Below are positions 46,643 through 57,362 of a DNA stretch of 60,000 bases, one piece after another. Within the stretch, counting starts at the first letter, position 1, and every line of letters begins with the position of its first letter. This DNA is from Gnetum montanum (taxonomy: Eukaryota; Streptophyta; Gnetopsida; Gnetales; Gnetaceae). The notes under the pieces are model-generated. The model was not told the origin of the DNA and searched no databases. It worked only from the letters and a program-made list of their open reading frames with translations. The position numbers were made by a program, and so were the translations under genes. Location: NCBI GenBank assembly GCA_015680685.1, contig MNCI01026399.1:575392-635391 (forward strand), given 5' to 3'.

Positions 46643-49600
46643 ATGCCTTCTTCTCATAAGAGCAACTCACCACCTAAGGACCACACACGAGACAGTCGGC
46701 AAGATAAAACACATAACTAAAATCAGCCAAGTCCTAAACAATATAAGATGACATATACTCATCCCGATGAGTATATTCCTAATTTTACTTTTGTTCTCCA
46801 TCAGGATGAACAGCTGTGGTGGAGAGACTTGCAAGGTAACATTATGTTACCCCCAGATCGATCAATCTCTCACATACTTTTCCATGCCTTGGCACAAATA
46901 GGCATGACCGAGCTATATACTAAATACATTGCAGAGGATTTTGACATGAGGGATTATTATCCCACAGATGCCCAACATATGAGAGACTTAAGGCAGGAGA
47001 GCCAACATACATTGTCAAAGGGCAAGGTCCCGCACGTCCTTAGCGAGATAGGAGATGAAGAACCCCTTATCACGGGTTCTTCAGTAAAAGATGTTCCCCC
47101 TCCTAACAATGGTGAGGAGGTTGAGTATCAGAACCTACGATCAACGATACATATCCCTGGTTCTGATGCTCATGAACACCAACTGTTCACAGAGGGAACA
47201 ACCACTTATGCTAAGGATGGGCACTTAGATCATCACAACGATCAGGGCCATAGCAGCCAAAGAGAAGGCAAGAAACATCGTCATGGTGATGGTTCCCCTT
47301 CTTCTTCTCCTTCATCCCATCACTCATCCTCTCCTTCCACATCTGGGCACAGCCACCACGAACATAAAGGTAAGGATAAAAGTAAGAAAGAAGAAAGACC
47401 TCGAAGGGAAATTCGAGAGAGAGGACAAGGGCAAGGATGTAGGGAGAGTAGGGAACAACGCAGACATCACAGGCATCATGAAAGAGATGATCATGATGAG
47501 CCCCTACTCACAACCCGAAGTATGCTTGACATAACGGAGGCAGTTAGGATTCCCACAAGGCATTTAAAGGATAACCGGATCAAGCGTTTAGACATGAATA
47601 ACATCCCACGATTTGAAGGGGGATAAAGTGCTGATCCGCAAAATCATTTATGGGCATTCCACGATGCCTGTGCCTTGCAAAATATAGAAAACGAGTGGCA
47701 AAAACTTAAGTTGTTCCCAAGGACACTCACCCAAGAAGCAGAGAGCTGGTACCAGTCCTTAGAACCGGAAACCATCAGGAGGTGGAGTACGATGCTAGAA
47801 CTGTTCAATGAAAAGTATCAAACATACTCCAAAGTGTCCAATTTGCGTAAGCAAATCTAAGGCTGGAAGCAAGGTACACACGAACCCTTGGATGCTGTCA
47901 TGGCCCGCTATTACACATTGTTACATCGTTCCCCGGGCCATGGGTACGCTCAACGGGATCAACTCCACCACATCGTGGATGGGCTAAGGAATGAAACTAG
48001 GAAAACCCTTAGGACTTATGCCCAAGGAAGACTCTCACAACTTAGAGCCCATGAAGTACATAGCTTGTTGGAGCAAGTAGCAAAAGAAAAGGGTGAGCTA
48101 CGCAAAAGGGAAAGTGCAGAAGAGTATAATCGTGATCCCTCCCTTCGAAATAAGGGAGTGAAATTTTGTGATGAAGAGGATGAGACACCACTCGAAGAGT
48201 TGGTGAACAGAAAGACCTTGCTGCTTCAAAAACTCACAACCAAAATAGCGGCTAAGGTAGATGACGTATGGAGTTCCTTAGACTCTAAAATTGAAACTGT
48301 CTTAAAAATTGTAGAAAAGTCTAAGGTTGAACAAAGTAGTGACAAAGGTAAGAATAAGTGGAGAGATTTAGGCCCTACACATAACAAGGGTAAGGGGAAA
48401 TCACTAACTCCGATGTGGCTGAGGATTCTAACACAGACAATGATGGTGGATGTGAGATTTGCCATTATGACCATCCTAAGGGATGTTGCCCCACCATCTC
48501 ACATCTACAGGAGTTTGGGGTGTATGTGCTTAATCCAAGACTCAACCAATGGAAAACACCCCGAAGGTTACCTTATCCGCAAGGTAACCCAAGGCAGTTC
48601 CACCAACCACTAACGTATTATCCAAGTGGAACTCCACCACAGCCCATCAGACAACATTAGTAGTGGCAACACCCACAGTCCTAGGGAATGCCACCGTCAA
48701 CACAACAGTACCCTTACCAGCAGCCTAACCCTTATGGATATTATGTGCAGCAACCGATTTCTCCAAGTGACTCTATGAGTCACACAACCCCCAACCGTCA
48801 CTACCAAGTTCAGGAGTACTTCAGAAGAACTCCTTCTCCTCCGGGAGACACTCCATACCCACACCATCCTCCTAATCCATTCGCACCTCTTCCACCACAA
48901 GTAGTTCCCATAACACCTCTTGCTCCAACAATGCAAGGGGAACTTCCTCCTCAACTGTAGTAACGTCACACTATGAGAGCTGTAAATATCCAACCTGTTG
49001 TTGGTTCTGAAAACTGTAAAAAGAGAAGACCTTACTTCAGAACCAAAAGCCTAGACAAACTCTCGCAACAACAAGCGGTTGAGGCCATGTACACTCCTCC
49101 ATCACCATCTAACACTTCGGAGCACCCTTCAGTCCAACAGAGCGTAACGCATACGGTTATGTTAACGCATACTGTAACCGACTGGATCAAGGTGGGCCAC
49201 CTTCCCAGGAAACTAACTAACCCTAGGAGTCCCTTAATTTATTTACAAATCACCGAAAATGAACCACATAGGGCTCTTCTTGACTTAGGTTCCGGAGTTA
49301 ACTTGATTTCATGAGAGATGTATCATGCCTGGAACCTGCCCCAACTAAAGAACAGCAACATTCAACTAGAGCTGGTAGACTAGTCCATCACCATTTCCTT
49401 GGGATTGGTGGAGGACATCATCACCGCTATGTGTGGTTGGTCTTACCAAGCTGATTTTCTAGTGATTGAAGTGAACAACAATGAAGGGGACTTCCCAATT
49501 ATAATGGGAAGGGCATGGCTAAGTACAGTAGACGCATGCCTTAGGATCCGCGATCTTTCCTTAGAAATCTCTAACATAAACATTTGTGGAAAGATCGAGA

Positions 49601-49974
49601 AGAGGAAAGTTCCATGCATCACATACAGTGATTCATCGGGTGATGACATGGAGGAAATGCCTCCATGTAACAAGTGTGCCTACGAAACTTTGAACCAAAG
49701 ATGCCTGTATCTAGCAACCACACAAGAAGTAGTAGACACCCCATGGTTGACAGCTAGAAGGAGTAGAAAAATGTCAATTGAACAAACTGAGGAAACCCAT
49801 GCCAACAACGAAAGCATAGACACATTGGAATATGAGCGTCACCAACTTCCATCCCTTAATCTAAGATCATCAATTTGGAGAAGTTGGACACTTCTTAGAA
49901 ATTCAAACAGGCACTCATTATTTCGGATCTCTCCCTTTCCACTCAGTCATGGGGGAGATGGCCACCTATGCTAA
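46643..49974 (+). pseudogene. gag-pro: gag-protease of element N, the best-preserved copy
   Basis: ATG 46643 (MPSSHKSNSPPKDHTRDSRQ). An N-terminal domain with FVLHQDEQLWWRDLQG is followed by a Ser/His-rich and basic linker (47280-47500). The capsid-like core starts at 47521 (MLDITEAVRIPTRHLKD), runs to WYQSLEPETIRRWSTMLELF, HIVDGLRNETRKTLRTY and HEVHSLLEQVAKEKGEL. Zinc knuckle CEICHYDHPKGCC follows at about 48456-48494, then a Pro/Gln-rich linker. Retropepsin about 49180-49540 has ALLDLGSGVNLIS (the DLGS form usual in Athila/Tat) and FPIIMGRAWL. A pol-derived tail ends SHGGDGHLC at 49974. Defects: five stops (near 46710, 47624, 47858, 48952, 49312) and a frameshift near 48405. Confidence 0.9.
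49944..49961 (+). promoter_or_regulatory. Internal polypurine-like tract 1 of element N
   Basis: cagtcatgggggagatgg; the first 12 bases equal the 3' PPT cagtcatggggg at 51897-51908. Confidence 0.55.
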
Positions 49975-51896
49975 TCATATGGGGCCCTCAGTTCTTTTTC
50001 GATTTTTGTTTTACACATTTTTGTTTTACAACGTTTATGTTTTACACATTTTTGTTTTACAAATTTCTTTAACTTTTCTAATTTTTGTTTTACAAATTTT
50101 TTTAACTTTTCTAGTTTTTATTTTACAACATTGTTATACTTTTCCACTTTGTGTATGTGTGTGTGTGTCCCACCCTGTAAGTTTGTCCCATAATAAGCGT
50201 TCTTCATGATGGTATGAACTGTTTTCATATTGATTGCTAATGTTTGGTTTATACCTATAAGTCACAATGTTGATACTAAGGTATGTTTCTTTTGATATGG
50301 TAGGCAATGAGACCACTTCATCCATCCATCCACCAATTTCTATGGTTTCTCTCAGCTTGGAAATGTATAGTCCCCTTCTAATAAGAACTTTAACGAATCG
50401 GTGACTGGGTATTTCTCAAACTAAGGAAGGACTCAAGGATTGAAAAGGGTGTGACTTCAAGGGAACTTGATGCTTTTGTGTTGGTCATTCTCTTGGGTGC
50501 TTGAATGTTTCTTCTTGAGTTTTCTTGCCGTTCCGATGTTACCCAACTATCGGAAGCTGAGACAATAAAAATAAAGAAGTCTTTGCATGGTGTGGTTCTC
50601 ATGCATAAAAACATAAAACACAAAAAAAGAAAAAAAAACACAAAGTGAGAATTCAAAGCACACTACTTAGACAAATAAACGTGGGCTACACGCACTGCTT
50701 ATGGAACCAAAAGTGTTCCCTCTAACTTAGGTCCTTCTCGCTTTCCATTCTCTCCTTTGTTTCGTCGGAATGGTGGTGACTCTTGGGGAAGGCATTCTTG
50801 TTACCCAAGAGGATAGTTCGGCCAAATGTATTGATGTGAAGTCACTGAAAGTGGTTTGTTGAGGCCGGAGTTGGAATGAGATTTGCCAAGTCACATTAAT
50901 CATCGAACACACAAGGGGCTATACACCACCTTGTTCTTGGGATTCCATTTCCTTCTCTTCTCTCCATTTTTCACCTCATTACCGGTTGTATCATTAGTGT
51001 ATATATTTTGGTTGATGCATTGTTTTCTTTTTGGTAAATTCTTGTGGTTAAAACTTTAACTCTTGTTCCAAATGACATTCCCAGGGCCTATAGACTCTTT
51101 GAATATGGGTTTGTCAGGGCATTAAGGGCATGAGCCTGCTTTGGGGAGGACCCACTGACATTCCTATTTGGAGCATGAGTTAAATCCTTTTCCTTAACAT
51201 TTTGTAATTAACTTTATTTTTGTTCATTTCCATCTTAACATCCCTTTCATCGATGCCATAGTTGTCCCTTTTTATCTATCCTTCTTACTCCTTTTCTTTC
51301 TCCATTCTAACGCTACCGGAGGTTCGTGATTAGTCATGGGGGTACGAGGCCTGATTTTTTCGATTTTCTCCTAGCCCCGAAATTTTTGATTTTCTTCCTT
51401 ACCCCTACACCTTTAGTAGTCATCATTAATCTATTCCTAGATCCATATCAGCCATACCACAACCTAGCCAATGGACTTACACCGAAGCAAGGTATCAATT
51501 ACATGATGATTCAATTGCCCTTGCTAATATACGATTGTGTTGTGTGTGCAGACGGCGGACATGCAAACAATGGATTGGATCTGGAGCAAACACTTGGAAT
51601 GGAGCAGTGTTGAAGCAGTTATGCAAGGAGTAAGATTGATGGTGTGCTTATGGATGGACAACGAAGGCACAATCTTGGCGTTGGCAGCAGCAACACTTCT
51701 TTCTCTCTCTTTCTCAGCTGCCAAAAAAGGCCTGATGTCATTGTAATAAGGTGTTCACCCTTGTTGTCATGAACACCAATTTTGTCAAGTCTTGTAATGA
51801 TGATCCGTTCACATGTCATCCCATTAGTTCCATTCCCCTCAATAATTCCATACCTAACTGATATTATTGTAAGGAACTCGAGGACGAGTTTTCATT
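49975..51896 (+). other. 3' non-coding region of element N
   Basis: 49990-50150 is a T-rich array of ttttgttttaca units with ctttaacttttct spacers, ending in a GT microsatellite (50150-50168). 51108-51166 holds the conserved block gagcctgctttggggagga. 51331-51349 is polypurine-like tract 2 (tagtcatgggggtacgagg). 51510-51551 ends in a splice-acceptor-like sequence, followed by a small ORF. Confidence 0.65.
51537..51746 (+). CDS. Small 3' ORF of element N (WIWSKHLEW family)
   Basis: 69 codons from 51537, or 61 from the ATG at 51561, which lies 10 bases after a splice-acceptor-like ttgtgtgtgcag. Motif DWIWSKHLEW, then AVMQGVRLMVCLWMDNE. The C-terminal stretch TILALAAATLLSLSFSAA is hydrophobic enough for a membrane segment, with a basic end KKGLMSL. 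Collinear ORFs exist in C and O. I do not recognise the protein. It ends about 165 bp before the 3' LTR. Confidence 0.4.
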   Translation: MLCVQTADMQTMDWIWSKHLEWSSVEAVMQGVRLMVCLWMDNEGTILALAAATLLSLSFSAAKKGLMSL

Positions 51897-51910
51897 CAGT
51901 CATGGGGGTA
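51897..51910 (+). promoter_or_regulatory. 3' polypurine tract of element N
   Basis: cagtcatgggggta immediately before the LTR. Confidence 0.88.
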
Positions 51911-52736
51911 TCATGAGACGCGATATCGCATGCACCGCGATATCGCGTACGAGATATCACGACCATCGCGATATCGCGTACTCGATATCACGTCGTCCCC
52001 TGCGATATCGCGTACGTGATATCGCGGTCTGTCGCCAAATCTATAAATAAGAGGCAGAACTCCCCTCATTTCTCATCCTAGGCTAGAAGTAGCGAAGCTC
52101 TGGCAGTTTGATCACTCCAGAGATAGAATATTTTCCATGTGCCCGCAGTAGGAGTCCCCAAGTGAANNNNNNNNNNNNNNNNNNNNNNNNNNNNNNNNNN
52201 NNNNNNNNNNNNNNNNNNNNNNNNNNNNNNNNNNNNNNAGAATGCGGGATGAGTACAACTTGATTACGAGCATCTACAAATGTGTACGGCTAGTCAAGGA
52301 ATCGGCTGCTCATCATGTTTAGGCTAGTTAGATGCCTCAGTACGACCACTTCGAGCACGTGCGTTACGTGTGGTGATCCCAATAACGATTAGCGTTTGGT
52401 AGCCACAATTGCATAGTTCAGGGTATGTATGGTAAGTGGGAATGGATGCTGACGCTAGTTAATTTAGACTTAGTCCTTAGTTAGAGTTAGTTAGCTCTCT
52501 CAACACTTCACCTTGATAGCATAGGAGAGAAACCATAAAAGACCAAAAAAATCATATACCTCGAACTTACTTAACCATACACCATGACAACAACAAGTAA
52601 GTCTGGGAAGACAATGAATGATTAACCCCAAGTGTTCCATGGGGCGTTTAGGCATTTAGTCTGTAGAGTTCAATCAGATCATGCGTGCTACGCTTGTTTC
52701 GTATAGTTGAGTGTAGGGGTGCCTTGCCACTCATCA
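51911..52736 (+). repeat. 3' LTR of element N, with an assembly gap
   Basis: Begins tcatgag (one change from tgatgag) and ends gccactcatca. U3 at 51918-52030 holds seven GATATC units in about 115 bp, against three in the 5' LTR. TATA box at 52041-52051. Bases 52167-52238 are undetermined (72 N). Confidence 0.9.
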
Positions 52737-52741
52737 GATGT
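52737..52741. repeat. Target-site duplication of element N (right)
   Basis: gatgt, pairing with gacgt at 45671-45675. Confidence 0.8.
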
Positions 52742-53019
52742 GAACTCATTGCCTGTCATATCAAAAGAATCATACCTTAGTATCAACATCATAACTTAAA
52801 GGTAAAAACCAAACATTAGCAATCAATAGGAAAACAGTTCATACCATCATGAAGAACACTTATTAAATGAAAAACATGACAAGATGGATAACACACACAC
52901 ACACAACAAAATGAAAAAGAATAAATGATGTTTTAAAACAAAAACAAGAAAAGTTAAAGACATTTGTAAAACAAAAACGTGTAAAACAAAAACTTAAATG
53001 AACTGAGGGCCTCAAATGA

Positions 53020-56000
53020 TCAACATAGGTGGCCATCTCCCCCATGACTGAATTGGAAGGGAGAGATCCAAAATAATGAGAGTCGATTTGAATTTTTTAG
53101 AAGTGTCCAACTTCTCCCAATTGATGTTTTCAAGTTAAGGGATGGAAATCAGCGACACTCATACTCCAGTGTATCTATGCCTACGTTGTGGGCGTGAGTT
53201 GTTTCTCCAGTTTGTTCCAAGCATGTTGGTGGGTTGCTCTCTTGATCAGCTATCAACCATTGGGTGTTCTCTTGTTGTGTGGTTGCTACATACAGGCACC
53301 GTTGTATCTGTGTTGCTTGGGCACACTAGTTGCATGCAAGAGATGCTAAGCATTCCTCCATGTCATCACCCTCTGAGTCATTATATGTGATGCATGGAAC
53401 TTTCTTCTTCTCAATCTTTCCATAAATATTTTCCTTAGATATTTCCAAGGAAATATCATGGATCCCTAGGCACACGTTGATGGTGTTGAGCCATGCCCTC
53501 CTCATTATAATTGGGAAGTCCCCTTCGTTACTGTTGACTTCTATCACCAGGAAATTAGCTAGGTATGACCAGCCACACACAGTGGTAATAATGTCCTCCA
53601 CTAATCCCAAGAGAATGATGATGGACTGGTCAACTAGCTCTAGTTGAATATTTCTCTTCTTGAGTTGGGGCAAGTTCCAGGCTTGATACATTTCTCGTGA
53701 GATTAAGTTAACTCTAGAACCTGAGTCAAGAAGAGCCTTATGTGGTTCGTTCTCGGCGACTTGGAGGTAGATTAAGGGACTTCCAAGGTTAGAGAATTTC
53801 CTGGGAAGGTGGCCCACCTTGATCCATTCGGTAATGGTATGTGTTAACATAACTGTATGCGTTAAGCCCTGTTGTTGGTTTGAAGGGAGCTCCGAAGCCT
53901 TGTATGTTGGAGGAGAGTGCATAAACTCAACCACTCGTGGTTGTGAGAGCTTGTTTAGGCTTTTGGTTCTAAAGAAAGGTCTTCTCTTCTTGCGGTTGTC
54001 AGAACTAGTAGCGGGTTGAAGGTTTACAGCTCTCGTAGCATTACGTTGCTGCAGTTGAGTGGGGAGTTCCCCTTTCATTTTTAGAGCGGGTGGTAGTGGA
54101 ACTATCAGCAGATGAGTGGCGAATGGATTCAGAGGATGGTACGCATGTGGTATGTCTTCCATAGGAGAAGGAGTACTAAAATACTCCTGAAGTTGGTAGT
54201 GATGTTGTGGGGTTGCATGACCCATGGAGTCACTTGGAGAAACTAGCTACTGCACATAGTAGCCATAAGGATCTAGTTGCCGGTAAGGGTATTGTTGTCT
54301 AGGCGGTGGCATCCCCCATGATTGTGGATGTTGCCACTGCTGATGTTGCCCAATAGGTTGTGGCGGAGTTCCACTTGGATAATATGTTAACGGTTGGTGG
54401 AACTGCCTTGGGTTACCTTGGGGATAAGGTAACCTTTAGGGTGCTTGACATCTATTAAGTCTTAGGTTGAGCGTATACACCCCAGACTCTTGTAGATGTG
54501 AGATTATTGGACAACATCCCTTAGGATGGTCATATTGGTAGATCTCACATCCACCGTCATTATCTATGTCAAAATCCACAACCTCATCAAAGATAGTTAT
54601 TTTTCCTTTACCTTTGTTATGTGCATGGCCTACATCTCTCCTCTTTTTCTTATCGTGGTCACTATTTCGTTCCTCCTTAGACTCCTCTACGATTTTTAGG
54701 ACAATTTCAATTTTACTATCTAAGGAGCTCCATATTTCATCTACCTTAGCTGACACTTCTGTTGTTAGCTTTCTAAGTAGCAAGGTTTTTCTATTCACCA
54801 ACTCTTCGAGTGATGACTCATCCTCCTCATTGCAGAATCTTACTTCCTTCTTTCGAAGGGAAGGATTGTGGTTATATTATTCCACGCATCCTCTTTTCCA
54901 TAGCTCCCCTTCTTCTTTGGCTACTTGCTCCAAAAATCAATGAATTTCATGGGATCTAAGCTCAGATCATATCCCTTGGGCATATGTCCCAAGGGTTCTC
55001 CTGGTCTCATGTCTTAGCCCATCTACGAGGTGGCATAGTTGATCCTATTGTGCATAACCATGGCCCAGGCAACGATGTAGCAATGCATAGTAGCAGCCCA
55101 TGGCAGCATCCAAGGGTTCGTGATTACCCTGCTTCCATCCTTGGATCTTCTTACGCAAGTTAGACACTCTGGAGTACGTTTGGTATTTATCGTTGAACAA
55201 CTCTGACATCATACTCCATCTCCTAATGGTTTTCAGCTCTAAGGACTAGTACCAACTCTCTACTTCTTTTATGAGTGTCCTAGGAAACAACTTTAATTTT
55301 TGCCACTTATTCTCAATATTCTGCAAGGCATAGGCATCGTGGAATGCCTGTAAATGGTTTTGCATATCAGCGTTGTATCCCCCTTCGAAGCGTGGGATAT
55401 TATCCATATCTAATCTTTTGATCCAACTATCTTTCTGATGCCTTGTAGGTATTCTAACTACCTCTGTAATATCTAGCATACTCTGGGTTACAAGTAGGGG
55501 CTCATCATGATCATCTCTCTCATGACGTCTATGATGCCTACGTTGTTCCCTACTTTCCCTTCTTTCATGCCTTGACTCTCTAGAATGCCCTCATCCTTGC
55601 TCTCGACTCTCTCATCAAGGTCTCTCATTTTGCTTACCTTTATCCTCACCATTGTGCTCTTTATGACTACGTCTTGATGTGGAAGAAAAGGGTGAATGGT
55701 GTGATGAAGGGGAAGAAGAAGAGGGACCATCGTCATGATGATGTTTCTGACCTTCTCTTCAGTGGCTATGGCCTCGATCGTGATAACAATCAGAATGCCC
55801 ATCCTTGTCATGTGTTTTTGTTCCCACAGTGAACACCTGGTGTTCATGGGAATTAGAACCAGGATTTTGTATCGTGAAGCGTAGGTTCTGATACCCCACC
55901 TCCTCACCATCATTAGGAGGGGGAACATCATTCGATAGAGAACCTGTTATAACCAGTTCACCATCTCCAATTTCACTTAGGACGTGCGGGACCCCTTTGC

Positions 56001-56382
56001 CCTTCAACAATGTATGGTGGCTCTCCTACCATGAGTCCCTTAAACGTTACGCTTCTGTGGGGTGGTAGTCCCTTGAGTCGTAATCGCACGCAATGTATTC
56101 AGCGTATAGCCGTGTCATGCCTATCTATGCAAGAGCACGGAGGAGCATGTTGGGGACTGCACAATCTGGGGGCAACACTATGTTACCTTGCAGATCATGC
56201 CAACGCAGTTGTTCGTCCTGACGGAGGATAAAGGTAAAGTCTGGTATATATTCATCGGGATGAGTATATACCACCCAATACTGTTGAGGAACTGGCAATT
56301 CTTAGTTATGCATGTTAGACCGTCGACTGTCTCTTGTGTGATCCCTAAGTGGTGAAGTGCTTTTATGAGAAGAAGAAGACAT
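53020..56382 (-). pseudogene. gag-pro: gag-protease of element O, broken
   Basis: Minus strand, ATG at 56382 (MSSSSHKSTSPLRDHTRDSR). Same order as N: FILRQDEQLRWHDLQG; a Ser-rich linker (55740-55650); a core from 55479 (MLDITEVVRIPTRHQKD); a zinc knuckle in which the second Cys reads Tyr (CEIYQYDHPKGCC); a Pro/Gln-rich linker from 54225. The retropepsin has ALLDSGSRVNLIS, a canonical DSG where N has DLG and C has NLG. Tail NSNRLSLFWISPFQFSHGGDG. Several stops and slips, notably around 54950-55250 and 55490-55750. Confidence 0.87.
53029..53050 (-). promoter_or_regulatory. Internal polypurine-like tract 1 of element O
   Basis: Minus strand cagtcatgggggagatgg, identical to N (49944-49961). Confidence 0.55.
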
Positions 56383-56508
56383 TGTTATTTTATTCGATGT
56401 GCTGATTAACCGTTATATAATTTCTTGTTTAATTAACCCTAAGGGTTCGTTTAAGCTCCCAACGATGTGGATAATTTCCTATGTTCTACTTAGCGCACAA
56501 ACACTTAG

Positions 56509-56526
56509 TCCCTGGCAACAGCACCA
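56509..56526 (-). promoter_or_regulatory. Primer-binding site of element O (tRNA-Asp type)
   Basis: Plus-strand text tccctggcaacagcacca, three transitions from the intact site of C. Confidence 0.85.
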
Positions 56527-56527
56527 A

Positions 56528-57357
56528 TGATGAGTGGCAAGGTACCCCTACACTCAACCATACGAATATGAGCGTTTTCACGCATGATCCAATCGAACTC
56601 CATAGACTAAGTGCCTACACACCTTATGGAACACCTAAGGTTAATCATTCGTTGTCTTCCTAGACTTACTTGTATTTGTCACAGTTGTATGGTTAAGTAA
56701 GTTTGAGGTATGTGATTTTTATAGTTTTTATGTTTTATCTCCTATGCTAATGAGGTGAAAGGTGAAGAGACTAATTAACTAACTTTAACTAACTAACTAA
56801 GCCTTAATTAACCTAGCATCAGCATCCATTCCCACTTACCGTTCACACCCTGAACCAATGCAACCTTAGCTACCAAACGCTATTCATTACTGGGATTACC
56901 AAGCGTAACGCACGTGCTTGAAGCAGTCATACTGAATGCACTTAACTATGGAAGAAGGATTTAGAGAGATTTGGTTAACTAATAAAGCATTTAAATGATA
57001 AACAATAAATAACAGTAATTAAAATCCTAATTAGCTTATTCCATGTATTGCAAGGTTTATCCAAAAGTTTGTCTTTATTTCCGTACTAAAACTTGTGTTC
57101 AGGTACAATATTTGCTCGAATAAAGATTCGTTCACTTTGGAGCTCCTACTGCAGGCACATGGAAATTATTTTCTCTCTAGAGGGGTAAAACTTCCAGAGT
57201 TTCGCTAAGGGTCTAGATCTAGATGGAGAAACAAGGGAGAGCCACCCCTTATTTATAGATTTGGCAACATGCTACGATATCGCTGGGGATGCGATATCAT
57301 GGCAGACACAATATCGCATTCGCGATATCGTGACCCATGCAATATCGTGTTCCATCA
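56528..57357 (-). repeat. 5' LTR of element O (830 bp)
   Basis: tgatgagtggcaagg to gtgttccatca; five GATATC-type units at 57274-57350, two decayed to aatatc. Minus TATA box near 57254. Followed by CATAG. Confidence 0.9.
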
Positions 57358-57362
57358 CATAG
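57358..57362. repeat. Target-site duplication of element O (right)
   Basis: CATAG, identical to 43218-43222. Confidence 0.9.

Larger units (their letters stand above)
45676..52736 (+). mobile_element. Element N: gag-protease Athila-like element nested in O, opposite orientation
   Basis: Plus-strand element of 7,061 bp including a 72-base gap. 5' LTR 45676-46501, PBS 46503-46520, gag-pro 46643-49974, 3' region, PPT 51897-51910, 3' LTR 51911-52736. Flanked by gacgt/gatgt. Same family as O and C, with frames better preserved. No RT, RNase H or integrase. Confidence 0.93.
43223..57357 (-). mobile_element. Element O: gag-protease Athila-like element, interrupted by element N
   Basis: Minus-strand element with perfect duplication CATAG. 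5' LTR 56528-57357, PBS 56509-56526, gag-pro 56382 to about 53020, 3' region split by N at 45675/52737, PPT 44051-44064, 3' LTR 43223-44050. Without N it is about 7.1 kb, the same design as C. The flanks of N (45600-45675 and 52737-52870) join into sequence collinear with 33230-33300 of C, confirming the nesting. Confidence 0.92.

Noticed and set aside
51911-52040. CRISPR-like array of regular palindromes
   Set aside because: Units are short (about 10-12 bp core), spacers of 4-10 bp are themselves repeated, and the array lies in an LTR U3 of a plant retrotransposon.
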